Source of the DNA: Pratylenchus scribneri
Taxonomy: Eukaryota; Nematoda; Chromadorea; Rhabditida; Pratylenchidae
Reading direction: 5' to 3'
NCBI GenBank assembly: GCA_030063045.1
Contig: JAQSEB010000065.1
Coordinates: forward strand, 496,001 to 560,000
Length of the DNA stretch: 64,000 nucleotides
Numbering within the stretch: position 1 is the stretch's first letter; each line of letters starts with the position of its first letter. Under the pieces are notes generated by a model. It saw only the letters and a list, made by a program, of their open reading frames with translations, did no database searches and was not told the DNA's origin. This document shows positions 1 through 12,030 of this stretch, piece after piece. The translations under genes were made by a program, and so were the position numbers.

Positions 1-1930
1 TGTAGTTAATCAAACTCACATTTTTATTTTACAGTTGAAAAATCATCGCATTTAAATTTTTTAAGATTATAAAATCTGGTCAAATTGAGCATTTTAAAAT
101 ATACACCATATCTTGAACTCACTAGGTTCCTACGGCTAAATTTATAAGAGCAAAATGATGATTCAATTTAAATTTTTGTTTTGCTAAAATTATTCATTAT
201 AAATCTTTTATGACATTCACAATAAATTTTGTTTTGTTTAGCACATGACTGAATTTTGAATAAAAATTATGCCAATATCCCAAAAAGTGTGGATTGTAAT
301 GGAAATTTTTATGCCATAATTCAATTTCCTTCGCATGGCCCAATTTTGCATTTCAATCGCCTCAAAAGCCGATTATTGTAATTTGGAAGCTGGCCTAAAG
401 TTTTCCGAAGAGCCAATAGGTCCAAAATAATAATGGACGGCCCAAAACTGAATGAATGGAAAATTGAATTTGCGGCCATTGTGGAAAGGAGGAATAATAA
501 TTTTCGCGCCCACCAATTTCCTCCATTTTTGTGGTAGCCAAAAGCCTCTCTCTTTGGGGAATTCAAATTGTGGACTTGTCCTCAGCATTAAATTTATAAT
601 GTGCTGACGACAAATAGGGCAACATTTATGAAAGAAAATGCCAAAAAGAATGGATGGGGAGAAATAAAGGAAGCCAATTCTAACAATTGGCTTATCCATC
701 GTCCTAAAATTTTAAAAGTCTTTTCCCACCTTTTTTACCCTAATATATAATAAATTTGTCTTTATCCCACAATCCCAACCGCCACCTCTCAAAATTTAAT
801 TTCCATCCATCCACCCATTGGCATTTTTCTTATTTCTTTGGCGCTCGCTCCATTACCGTACCTTATTTTATACGGAAGGATTAAAGAAAATAAGGAAAAA
901 GATTTTTCCTTATTAGGATAATTTAACATTTATAATAATATTATAAATCTCTTTAATTTTTTTTTGTATAATTTATACTCAGAAATGCATTTAGTTTTTT
1001 GGACAAAAATATACATTTTATTAGGTTATAATATTTTTATCCTTGGATTTTATACTTTATTTCTCCTAAATTAATTAGGCGTTTTTTAACCTTTTATAAT
1101 AGTAACAAATAGGCCTGTTTATAGAAAAAAAATATATCGCCACAGAAATTATTAAATTATTAATTTTTTGCACTAAAATTTATTAAAAAATTAAATAATT
1201 TTGCGGATTATTAGAATTTTTTTTCCAGTGAGGAGGAACCAATTCGAAAATTTAATTCCCCAATCTCTTTTGTGTAGGCAAACAATGCAAAGAAAGAACC
1301 AAGAAACCATAAAAATTTGTTCACTGTAGCGAAACGCGCGGCAAGCAAAGACAAATTGCACAAATTTAACATTCAAATTTCGCCCCATCAATCCTAAAAA
1401 TTCATTCGAATTCCTTCTTCTCTTTTCATGTGCCGATTTACACAAACAAATATCCTATATTTGCCCTAATAGAATCGAGTTTTTGAACGAATTCATTCAT
1501 TTGGTTTTAGTTTTACAATTCGGACAAACAATCCTCATCCATTTATTCATTTTGCCCATTCTTCACATTTGCCATTCATTCATTTCTTCATCCCTCTTTT
1601 TGTATGCAAATTTAGCATTTCTCTGGATTTTATGTTTTCCAATTTGGTCGGTTGATTGCACACATAAAAATATATTTTCAACAGAACAAAAATGCGCATT
1701 GTTTGTCTTCCAGAATCGAAGCAAAAATATTTAACTTTTTCCTAATTTTGGGTCAAAAATAAATTTAATTAATTTCTGTTTTTTTATGGTAAGAATGATT
1801 GTTCAGACAGTAAAATTGTCCCTTCGGATTACTATTTAGGTTTCTGAATTAAATTTAAACTACTTCAAAATTTCATTTTTTATAATTTCTTGAATTATTT
1901 TGAATCTTCTAGATTTAAATTCAGCCAATT
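1..1930. other. AT-rich noncoding DNA, no gene seen
   Basis: Only short frames occur, all below about 110 codons and rich in Phe, Ile, Lys and Asn, as expected by chance in such base composition. A slightly less AT-rich patch lies at about 330-680. I see no splice-site-bounded exon, RNA gene or clear mobile element. Confidence 0.5.
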
Positions 1931-1939
1931 TTCTAAAAT

Positions 1940-2350
1940 AACAACCATCCATATTTTGCCATTATCTCAGCAATTTTCCAAACTATTAAATACTTTTGTT
2001 AAATTAATTGATCAAAATATAATTGACCAGAAAATTTATGGTCAAAAAAGAAATATTAACCAATTTTCAAATATTTGGCCGCCTTTTTGCTTATTATTCT
2101 TTCAAATTTCACTTCAAATGCACTAATTCTTTGGCCATTAAACTCAGCAACTTTTCAAATAATTAAATAAACATTTATATCATTTGATTATTAAGCACTG
2201 TCTTTTGATCATTTTTTAAAATTTATTTACCAAAAATATAATTGGCCACAATGTTATGGTCAAGTTAAAAAGAAAAAAAATAGTCCGATTTCAGCTTATT
2301 TTGTTGCCTTTTTGAGCATTATTTTTACCCAATTTCTATTTAAATCCACT
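1940..2350 (+). repeat. Dispersed GGCCA-hairpin repeat, tandem pair
   Basis: Two diverged copies of one segment lie head to tail (about 1940-2125 and 2126-2350). Both run from a 'CTCAGCAA.TTT.CAAA' stretch, through an 'AATATAATTG.CCA' motif followed by 'TTATGGTCAA', to 'CACTAATT'. The same segment recurs near 9100, 17990, 18210 and 30940. In the best copies the core is an inverted repeat, TTGGCCA then TGGCCAA with an 8-nt loop. No coding potential is visible, and the class of element is unknown. Confidence 0.5.
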
Positions 2351-3856
2351 AATTTACTATCTATAAACCTAATTCAAGGCAATAAATATAAAATGGTATC
2401 AAATTTGTCAAACATATAATTAATATTTATATGAAAAATGGATTTGATGTCCAAAATTCATGGATCACCAAAACATACATTTCACATGTAAATTGTAAAT
2501 ATAATGATAATCCTCTCTGGGATTTCCTTGACAAAAAAAGTGTAAATCCCCATAATCTTAAGGATTAATAAGAATTAGAATTTTTTTAATATTTATAATC
2601 GAATGTACCGACCTTCCCATTCCGATATTTTCTTTTCAAATCTTCTCAATTTTCTATTTTATATTTTTTGTGTTTTATTTCCTCCCATTCACATGCGTCA
2701 TTGGTGCCGTAGAAATTATTAATCCGCGCATTGGCTAATAACTTTGCCCTTTAAATTTCACATATTTTCCGTCCCAACATTCCCTGATAATTTCATGGAA
2801 TTTTAACGGGATTCCATTCAAAAACGGTTTCCTCCACATTTTTGTTCAATTAGTTTTTTCTTACACAATTCCTTCTTAAATTCCTCCGCAATTCACATTA
2901 AGAATAAATAATGCCATTCATATTGGCGGCAATATACTAAATTTTCCAGAGATCAATCTAAAAAACTTATATTTTTATTTTTACGCAATAAAATAAAGGC
3001 CAAAAGTAATTTTTCTGCTAAACTTTTTTAAAGTCTATACATTTTTTGGCCTCGTATTTAATATAATATTTTTAATAAGAAATTTTTTAAAGAAAATTTT
3101 TTAAAAAAAGCAATAAAAATGCGAAAAATCTTCACCTTGAATGGGCAATTTATTATTTTGTGATTTTTGCAACTAAATTCGCCCTAAAATATGTAACTAA
3201 CTCATTACCATTGATATTGATACCAATGAAAGAGAATAATACTCAGAATATTTTGTGCTCTTTATCAATTTTATCATTTGTCAATTACGGCGAAAACAAT
3301 TGGTCAATCAAATCAAAACAAGTTTTTTAATAAACACCTTTTATTTATTTTGGTAGAGTACCAAAAATAAGTTCAGAAATATTTTGGTAATTGTGAATAG
3401 CATTAAAATAATGTATCGGAAAAACTTATATAATGGCATAATATGGCAATAATCTTAAAAAAATTTTCCATTTCTTTTTTAGTTTGTAGTGTATTCACAA
3501 TCATCACCAATCACTATCGTCACACAAAACTATATATGGGATTTTTGTTCGAGAATATTACAAAAAATTATATCTTCGACATAAAGGGTGGTCATTCGGT
3601 AACAAAATATTCTGAGGTTGGGTCTTCATTTTTCTTCTTTTGGTCTTTTGTTCTTTTTATCCCTTTTTAAAATAAAATAAGAATTTTTTTATACAATTCC
3701 ATTCGTTTCTTGCAATATTCATTCAAAATTTTCCTCACTAAATTTATAATTATTTTCCATGAGACAGAAAGTTCGGATCAGATGGTCATTATTTTATTTA
3801 TCAGGCATTTGAGTATTTTTCCAAAAATTGAAATAAAACCATCTGTTTTGCATTAA
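2351..3856. other. AT-rich noncoding DNA
   Basis: No gene is seen. The motif CAGAATATTTTGT at 3243-3255 faces a partial inverted counterpart near 3604-3616, and the accession of short mirrored motifs around 3190-3620 suggests a decayed foldback element. The ends cannot be fixed and no target duplication is evident. Confidence 0.3.
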
Positions 3857-4175
3857 ATAATTCCGCCTGTTTTATCCTGTTTTGTTTTAATTCCGCCTGG
3901 TTAACTAAATTTTAATTCCGCCTGGTTGACTAAGTTTTAATTCCGCCTGGTTGACTAAGTTTTAATTCCGCCTGGTTGACTAAGTTTTAATTCCGCCTGG
4001 TTGACTAAGTTTTAATTCCGCCTGGTTGACTAAGTTTTAATTCCACCTGGTTTACTAAGTTTTAATTCCGCCTATTTGACTAAGTTTTAATTCCGCCTGT
4101 TTCCTAACATTTAATTCAGCCTATTTCCAAACATTTAATTCCGCCTATTTCCAAACATTTAATTCCGCCTATTTT
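3857..4175 (+). repeat. Minisatellite A, about 25-bp unit
   Basis: About 13 tandem units share TTAATTCCGCCTGGTTGACT followed by AAGTT. The central units are almost identical. The outer ones vary: CCTATTTGAC, and CCTATTTCCAAACATT towards the right end. The unit is the same as in minisatellite B at 21.8-22.2 kb, there with 24-bp spacing, so both arrays belong to one family. Confidence 0.95.
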
Positions 4176-5259
4176 TTTATATTTTATGTTTTATTTGTAC
4201 CTCTTGAATACAAATTTATTTATGATCTTCCTTGTTCATTTTGTTTTCAATTTATTGCCCTCGCCTTTTTAATCAGAAAATAATTGGGCACAAAATTTAA
4301 TGATAGAAAAACAAAAGAAATATGACCGACATTGACAGCAAATTATGTTTATCTTTCCAAATAAACCATAAAACAACGACGTAATCAACAACACAAAAAT
4401 GGGTCCGCCATAAAATCATCAATCACCAAAAACAGTGCAATCATGGAAATGGAAAATATTTTTTTACTGAAAAGCGAATTTTCATAATGAATTTGAGGGG
4501 GCGGATTATATATTTCTAATTAGAAATCGAGCGCATCTATATAGAATTAAAACTTTTTACTGAAAGAAGAATTTGGAAAACAGCCTAAAAATTTCCAGCA
4601 ATGGCCCCCGCTAAAATATTTGGTTCAAATTGGCGAATTTGTTCCCAAAAATTCTTTTTATTTTTGATCTTTATTGAAGGATGGCGATGGAAACAAGGAT
4701 GAATAGGTTTATGTTTTATGTTCAATGTCATTAATTAATTTAACTTTCATATCATAAAACTTATTTTTGAGATATTTGGGTATACAAAAAGGGATTAGTC
4801 AATTTTTGTAAATAATTTCTCTATCTCTTTTATCAATCCTCCTATCTCAAATAATGGTTTCTTAATTTCATATATTTTTAACCAATTAAGACATCAATTT
4901 GTCAAATAAAAATAATAGAAGGCCTTTTGTTTCATGTTGATCTTTCCACGCAATTTTAAACTTTTTTTCTTTCGGAAATTTTCCTTCCAAAATCATTCTA
5001 TTCAGAGATCAGTCAGAGGATAGTAAAAGTGGAATTCGAATTGAAATAAACCACCTCCTCCCCCAAATTTACCTTTTTTTTCTTTTTATTCTAAATTCCA
5101 TCAATTACCAATAAAACAAATAAATATTTCTCATTTTATTAATATGATTTTGTTTTTCGCCCAGTTACAATTTCGCCACTCAAGCTCAAAAAAAACTTTT
5201 TTTCCACCAATTTTATGAGAAAATAAATCCAGCATTTTTATGGCCAGGAATTAATTAGT
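4176..5259. other. AT-rich noncoding DNA
   Basis: I see no gene, RNA or defined repeat. All frames are short. Confidence 0.5.
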
Positions 5260-5777
5260 CCTTTATATATTTTTTTTAAATTCTTTCTATCCTGTGCCAA
5301 TGCCAAAATTGCCTATCTAATAAAATAATTCTTGTTCTAATAATATTTCATAATGGCTAATCTAACTAATATTAATATCTAATAGTGACCTGAATAATCC
5401 CCGTTGAAATAAAAATAATATTTTGCGCCACATTTTTCTTACATTAACAAAATTTTCCCTCCCAATCTCATAATGAACTCCGGCATTTTTAGGGGTAAAT
5501 TTATTAGGCTTAGGCCTTTAAATTTTTGTTTTATATTCTTTTCATCCTTCGCCAATGCCTGCCAGAATCCCGACGCCACCTAATAATATAATTCTAATAA
5601 TATTTCATACTGGCTAATCTAACTAATAGTGACCTCAATATAATCCCTAATGAAATAAAAAAATATTTTCGCCATCTCAAAAAATTTTCCCTCCCAATTT
5701 CATAATGACTTAAAAGGACCTCCGGCATTTTTAAGGCTATAAATTTATGGATCTCTATTAATTTACATAAAATAACC

Positions 5778-5988
5778 AAATTTACATAAATTCTTTCCTA
5801 TCGAAAAATATTATATTTTTGAGGCCATATAACTTTGCCAAATTAGATTTTTAAGGATCCCTAACCCCAATTTAGCCCCTAATCCCATCCTGCCCTGAAC
5901 CTAATCCTAAGCCCCAATACCCAGTTATGGCCAAGTAATATGGCCTCAAAATATAATATTTTTCGACATGAAAGAATTTATGTAAATT
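5778..5988. mobile_element. MITE with about 60-bp TIRs and CCCTAA-like interior (copy 1)
   Basis: The left arm begins AATTTACATAAATTCTTTC and runs through TCGAAAAATATTATATTTT to GAGGCCATATAACTTTGCC. The right arm is its imperfect reverse complement, ending GAAAGAATTTATGTAAATT. The interior is a degenerate run of CCCTAA/CCCCAA motifs (5858-5925). A second copy of the same family lies at 59485-59687. No transposase is present. The superfamily cannot be assigned because the target duplication is unclear. Confidence 0.8.
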
Positions 5989-6141
5989 CACAATTCAGTC
6001 ATTTTTTTATGTAAATTAATATTTTTCCATAAATTTATTAGGTCATAATATTTAAAATTTTTTTTTCATTCTGCGTCAATGTCAAAAAACCTTTGTCCTA
6101 TCTAATTACATAATTCTAATAATATTTCATAATGGCTAATC

Positions 6142-6368
6142 GGTACTTGTGTACTTTGTGTGCACACTTTTGAAAAGTGCTTGGTCCCACCTTTGGGTTT
6201 TAGGGTTTGGGTGAGGGTTTGGGTTTAGGATACCCGAAAGATGATCCTTATCCCATCCTATCCCTAACCCAACCCTTATTACTGACCCTAACCCGAAATA
6301 TGACAGACCATAGGGGGGACCTTTCACTTTTGATAAAAAGTGTGCACACAAAGTACACCACAAGTACC
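6142..6368. mobile_element. 227-bp TIR element with 8-bp target duplication
   Basis: The left end is GGTACTTGTGTACTTTGTGT and the right end is ACACAAAGTACACCACAAGTACC; they are inverted repeats with a 2-nt indel. The element is flanked on both sides by GGCTAATC (6134-6141 and 6369-6376), a perfect 8-bp target site duplication. The uninterrupted sequence AATGGCTAATCTAAC survives in the neighbouring copy at about 5352, so the empty site is visible in the same window. The interior is TTAGGG/CCCTAA-like. An 8-bp duplication fits hAT-type or similar transposases, but the termini are not the usual CA..TG. Confidence 0.88.
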
Positions 6369-6490
6369 GGCTAATCTAACTAATAGTGACCTCAATATAA
6401 TCCTTATTGAAATAAAAATAATATTTGCGCCATAAATTCCCTTCCCAATCTCACATAGTGACTTAAAATGACCTCAAAGTTTCCTTTTGG

Positions 6491-7086
6491 CACAGTTGGC
6501 CGAGAAAATAATTTTCCGAAATTATCAACCAAACAGCAAATCTTCCTTTTCCTTCCTTTAAATAAAATTTTTGGGATTTTGGCTTAAACGTTCAAATCCA
6601 AAAGTATAAATGCTAAATGCATGCCATTTTAATATTACTTTAGCCGAAATCTTTTCCTTAATCCTAATGAAAAAAAAAACACTAAAAAGGAAAAAAGTGT
6701 TAAAAATATGATCATTGGTAAAACAATCTGTTCTCTTCCCATTTTTCCAATTATTTTAATGTTTTCGGAAATACAATGAACCTAAAATGGTTGCAGAATT
6801 GAGGAATATATTTATGTAAATATCAAATTGAATCCTGAATCCCAAATCGCCTTTTATAAAGATGTCCGGAATTTGGATAGGGTAGAAAAAACAAAATGCA
6901 GTTATAAACATGGAGAAGAAATATTTATATTTACATTTATTTGTTCTATTAAAAGATCGAAAGAAATGTGCGCACACTCGAATTCCGCGCATCTATTTAT
7001 TCAATTGAATATTAATTTTAAATTTAGCAAATTTATTACAATTTTATTGACTTGATAAAATTTATTGATTGGAAAAAGATTAGTGG
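6491..7086. other. AT-rich noncoding DNA
   Basis: No gene is seen. Two short overlapping frames on opposite strands around 6756-7055 look like chance. Confidence 0.45.
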
Positions 7087-7856
7087 AAAACTTTTTTTGT
7101 CGACAAATTTAAATTCTTTTTGTCGAGAAATGTTAATTCTTTTGATAATGATTTAGCAAGCCATTTTCACAAGATAAACCATTTTTAACATATTTGTAGA
7201 GCAAATTGAGACGCATCGATTCATATATATATATATATTTTTACGTGCGGCTTTTCCTTGCATCTAATTTTGCGAAAAATGGTTTTTTGGCCATAATTTG
7301 GCCAAATTTTTGTCTATCAAAAAGCATAATATACCTTTCGATAGCCCTGATAGTCCACAAAAAAGCTATTAAATTCATTTTAGATCACTTAAATTGGCCC
7401 ATAGGCCATTGAGTTATGGCCAAAAAACTCATTTCCATAAAAATGGCCATAACTCATCAAATTTATGGGCTAGCCCCTAACCCTAGCCCTAACCCTAACC
7501 ATATTCCTAGTATCCATGCCGGCTCTACCATAACGCTAACCCTAGCCCTAACCCTAACCCTTGAAAAGTTTTCCAGGGAAAAACAAGATGCAAGAAAAAA
7601 CTTTTCCTTGTATTTTTGTGTGATTTGGCCTGATTTCAGGTGAGTTTTAAACTAAAAACTGAAAAATGGTTTAAGTGATTTAACTCATGTAGGCTTACTT
7701 AGACCAAATGAGACAAACTATATATGAATTGACGCGTCTCATTGAGAGCTCTACAAATATGTTAATTGGTTTGAATTTGAATTGTGAAATTCACTTCCCC
7801 AAATCATTATAAACTTGTCGACAAAAGAATGCGATTTTGTCGATAAAAAATTTGCA
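7087..7856. mobile_element. About 770-bp foldback element with long imperfect TIRs
   Basis: The left arm (about 7087-7250) holds GTCGACAAATTT, ATAATGATTTAGC, then TAACATATTTGTAGAGC and GAGACGCATCGATTCATATA. The right arm (about 7715-7856) holds the reverse complements in mirrored order, including ATATATGAATTGACGCGTCTC and CTACAAATATGTTAATTGG, ending GTCGATAAAAAATTTGC. The interior contains a shorter palindromic region around 7390-7460 and two runs of CCCTAACCCTAGCC-type repeat (7472-7500 and 7534-7560). No transposase frame is present, so it must be non-autonomous. Confidence 0.75.
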
Positions 7857-8177
7857 CCCTCTTTTATAATTCGCCACCCTCTGAATTTCTCAGCAGTCTC
7901 GCTTTGAGGAACGATATCTTCTCTCATAATGAAATTAAAAAAAATTTTTGCATTTCCTTATTTCCATAAAGCTCCAAAAAAATCCGCTATAATCCGTTCA
8001 AAAATGTCCACATCCACAGACCCTTCATTTTACTAGTTTTTGAGAGATTGAAAAATATTCCATATTTGGAATTAAAAGAGCATATACGGTAACCGGATTT
8101 GATTTTAAATTATAAAAATATTATGATCAAAAAAGGCAGAAAAATAAGCTAAAATCGGGAAGTTTTCATTTTTTGGC

Positions 8178-8390
8178 CTTAAAACGGTACTTAAATATTG
8201 GAAATTTTTTTAGGTCTATTGGGGAAAGGTACCGGTGATCCCCATGGGACATCCGGTATAGGGTTAGGGATTAGGGTCCTTTGGGGATAGTTTATCATTT
8301 CATATATCCCTAACCCTAACCCTAATCAATCACCTTAAAGGAGACCCTTCATTCTTTTCAAATCAACGCCCTTAATACGTAAGTACCCAT
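8178..8390. mobile_element. Possible further element with telomere-like interior
   Basis: The sequence has GGTATAGGGTTAGGGATTAG (8255-8274), then CCCTAACCCTAACCCTAAT (about 8308-8326), bounded by weakly inverted 'ACGGTACTTA' and 'TAAGTACC' motifs. The architecture resembles the neighbouring TIR elements, but termini and target duplication are not resolved. Confidence 0.35.
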
Positions 8391-11300
8391 AATAAAATTT
8401 TTACAATTTGTCCAATCATTTTTATATCAAATTGTTCTATTATAAATTAGCTAAATAAAATGGTAGAAAAATTTATTTAAAAAGGCTAAAAATTGCTGAG
8501 TAATTGGTTTACTTTTTTTTGCAAAAAATAAAACTTTTCAATAAATAAAATTTTTCAATTTTTCTTAAAAATTAATAATTAATTCATTGCTATATTCGTT
8601 CTAAATTTTTCCTTGAGGGTGTCATCTTCTTCACCACATGCAAAAATTTCTCATTTTTCTTTTGTTTTTTCTTCCCTTTTTTGTTCCAATTCAACAACAA
8701 AAGCAATTCGAGCCCCTTTTTTTGTTTTGTTGTTGACCATTCATCCAGCATTGAGCGGGCATTGTTTTTTGAGTGCATTTTCTGGGAAATATATTTCCTA
8801 TACAAAACAAAAGAAAGCAAAAATTGGAATGACAAAAATGGACGAAAACAATGCGAAAAAATATGGCAAAAATATTGGGTGAAAAATTTGCAAAATTTTG
8901 AATTTTTTAGACTTAATTTTCCGAATTTTTATGCATTTAAATTTTCCCAAAATCCTAAAAATCTTTATATATTTAAAAAAAATTTTACAATTAAGTTATT
9001 TCATTTATGTAAAAAATAAAAAAAATTTAATATTAAAATAATTGGATCGAATTATATAATTTAGCAAGAATATTATTAAAAACAAAAATTCTCCGATTTA
9101 GGTCTATTTTATTACTTTTTGGTCAACATTTTATAATTCCAGTCAGTCAAATCCATTAATTCATTCTTTAATGTTTAATCAATTCATCCAAATCAGATTT
9201 ATAAAATGGTTAAATTTAAAATCTAAAATTAATTTAAAATATTGATTTTTGTCACCCAATAAAATTTTTTATTAAAAAATTTTATAAAAATATTTTGAAA
9301 GAAATGTAAATCAAAAATATGATATTTTTATGACTAAATCTATGCTTGATATGATATTATTTTTATGACTAAATGCTAAATCTATGCTTGATCATCCAAA
9401 TTCCAAATAGTAGAAAATATAAAATATATTCAAATAGAATATACAAAATATATACAAAAAAATTAATCTAATCTAATGGCAATGTTATTGCAAAATTTCA
9501 ATATAATATAGGGCATTTTCCATCCATTGCGCGGCCTTTCCCCTAAATTTCAGGATTTCACCTTTTAGTTCTAAACAAAAATCCGACCATTCAAAAATAA
9601 TTTCATTTCCTTATTGCACTACACAACCTTTTAAAATTATTAGCTAATGGATCTTTAAAATATATATTTAATACTTTGTTTTGAGAGAAATGTAATAAAA
9701 ACAGAAAATACAGTCCCCTCTTTCACTTTGTTTTAATTTATTACAATATCCTAATTTCCGAATTCCTTCCATTTCCCATGCTATCTCCCTGGCTGGCTAC
9801 CTCATCACATTTATTCCATTTATTTAATTAATTTCTATTTGATGCAACAAATTGGTTTTTTTGAGGAATGTAATAATATATACAGTACTCTTCTTCAGTA
9901 GACCTTATTCAAATTTATTATTCTAAATCCTCCCATGCTTTTATTCCTTTCCATTTTTAAAATTAATTTTTATCTTTTAAAAATGGGCAAAAAAATATAT
10001 TAATTTGCAATTTTTTTCAGAATAATATTTAAAAAATTAGCATTTTGATGCTGTAAAATCTAGAAAATCAAATTTTTTTTTCCTTAAACTTTAAATATTA
10101 AAATTTAATTATGGTAAAATTATAGGGCCATAAAAAATTATTTGGAATAAAATAAAAAAAAATAGATTTTTCTAAATTGATTCGATTTTTTTTAAATATT
10201 TCCATTTTTTCTGAAAATTTTTTTCAAATTTTATATAAAATAAATTTTTTAAAAATTTTTTTGAAGCATTTTTACTAATTTTTTAAAAAAATTTTACATT
10301 TTTAGATAGACAAAAATCCATTCATTTATTTTTTTCTAAAATTTTTTTTTCTATTTTTAAAAAAATTTTACAAAAATTTCATTCATTTGCCTTCCGGGCA
10401 TTATGTTTCCGGTCACCACCGCCATATTTCCTTTTATAAAACCACAAAAAAAAATGTTTTGTTGTATTGGCGAGAGAACATTTTTATGAATATATTCGAA
10501 TATGGAAATAGAATCTAGTGTGCATTTTTCACGCGCTTTAATCAAACATCATCCCTTTTTTGGGTGAGGTAGAACAATGGACCAAAGAATTTGCCCCATT
10601 GTCTTTTCTTTTGGGAGGCATTCATGTTTCTTTTGTTTTAGTATCCGGCGGCATTCTTAAGCTTTCTTTTTTTTTTCCTTTTCTTTCCTTTTTTTGCTTC
10701 TAAATTTTTTTTTTAAATATTCAAGCCAAAAATGGTGTCAATTTATGCAACAAAAAATTGGGGAAAAAATTTTTTTGAAATTGGATTTAAGACGAAAATT
10801 GTAGAGCCAAATATGAAAATATGTTTTCTATAAATAAAATTTTTTTTTAAATATTCAGCCAAACCAATATGAATAAGTGTGCCAATATCCGGTATTCAGA
10901 ATGTATAAAAAAAGAGGAAATATTTTTTCTCAGAAAAAAAATTTAAATATATATTTTTTATTTGTTTCAAAAATCATAAAAAAAAATGTTTCGATTATTC
11001 GAATTCAACCAGTTTAGAAAAAGTCAATATTAATTTAATACCTATTAATTACAGCTATTCTTAATATTAATAATTTGGATAAATAAAAAAAAACTTAACA
11101 ATTCTTCTTTTTATTCTTACAAATTAGAACAACTTATAATATTTTTAATCAAATCATTATCTAAAACAGTTATATGATTTTAACATTTAATGCCATAAAA
11201 AAAATACTTTGCTGGCAAAAATAAAACATTTTTAGTGGCAAAAAATAATAATGTAGAATAATTATATATTTGTTTGATGATTGAACTTTGTTGGGAATAA

Positions 11301-11768
11301 CAAAATTGTAGTGGGGAAACAAATGAAAAAAAAGTGCATGTGAAAACTGAAAATAATGCTCACATCTTGCTCATTTTGTTCATTAGGCAAAAATTTGTTC
11401 ACAAAAATTTGTTCACAAAAGCGCCCACTCATTCAAATTTATTCTTCTTTGTTTTTAAATTTTGTACACATTTTTGGTCTTGTTTTAATTTTTTTTAACA
11501 CAGCTGATCAATGTGAACTCAATTTAGCCTAGAAAATTTCGTCAGTAAATTATTTAAAAATAATTGGAATAAAAAATGATGTGATGCGCATTTCTCAAGG
11601 CAAAAAGGTCTCTTCTTATTTTTTGTTTTTAGTACCCATTTTTGTGTTTACATATTTTTCAAACACTACTGATCAATGTGCGCCTTATGGAGCTGAGAAT
11701 CCTTCGAATTTTATTCTTTTTAAATTAAAATTTTTATTAAATAATATTAAAAAACGGTGCATTACTAA
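8391..11768. other. AT-rich noncoding DNA
   Basis: I see no convincing gene. A less AT-rich patch at 8590-8880 is open in two overlapping frames but has no recognisable domain. The GGCCA-hairpin family recurs in decayed form near 9090-9170. A short duplicated piece, 'TTTTTATGACTAAAT', lies at 9326-9375. An inexact duplication containing 'CTGATCAATGTG' lies at about 11502 and 11669. Confidence 0.45.
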
Positions 11769-12021
11769 GGAGTGGATTTTAGATTTTTAATCTATTTTTA
11801 TTTGCATCAAATTTATGAAATTTTACATAAATGGTGTTTTTTAAATGCATTTTTTTGACCTTTTTTATCTATTTTGGCAATTTTGTGACGGAAAGTTTCC
11901 CTGTAAAAATGCATTAAAAATCAAAAATTGCCTATTTTTAGGTGAAACCTATTTTTGGCAAATTTCCCGAAAAAAACCTAAATAGGCACCTATTTTGCAA
12001 CCTAAAAATCCGCTCCATACA
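11769..12021. mobile_element. About 250-bp TIR element flanked by CATTACTAA
   Basis: The left end is GGAGTGGATTTTAG and the right side has CTAAAAATCCGCTCC, an inverted match. Direct copies of CATTACTAA lie at 11760-11768 and 12022-12030. The right direct repeat is offset from the TIR core by a few bases, so the exact boundary is uncertain. The interior contains facing 'CCTATTTTTAGGTG' and 'CACCTATTTTG' motifs and has no open frame. Confidence 0.6.
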
Positions 12022-12030
12022 CATTACTAA

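Larger units (their letters stand above)
5260..6490 (+). repeat. Triplicated 250-bp segment
   Basis: Three diverged direct copies lie at about 5265-5510, 5515-5760 and 6040-6480. Each carries, in order, an 'ATTCTTT..ATCC' block, 'TTCTAATAATATTTCATA', 'TGGCTAATCTAACTAAT', 'AGTGACCT.AATA' and 'TCCCTCCCAAT.TCATA'. Copy 3 is split by the TIR element at 6142-6368. A second element (5778-5988) sits between copies 2 and 3. The repeats are noncoding. Confidence 0.85.

Noticed and set aside
3857..4175. CRISPR array
   Set aside because: Units are contiguous with no unique spacers, and the context is eukaryotic. They are minisatellites.
5858..5925. True telomere or subtelomere
   Set aside because: The CCCTAA-like runs are short, degenerate, present in both orientations and enclosed in TIR elements, with normal sequence on both sides.
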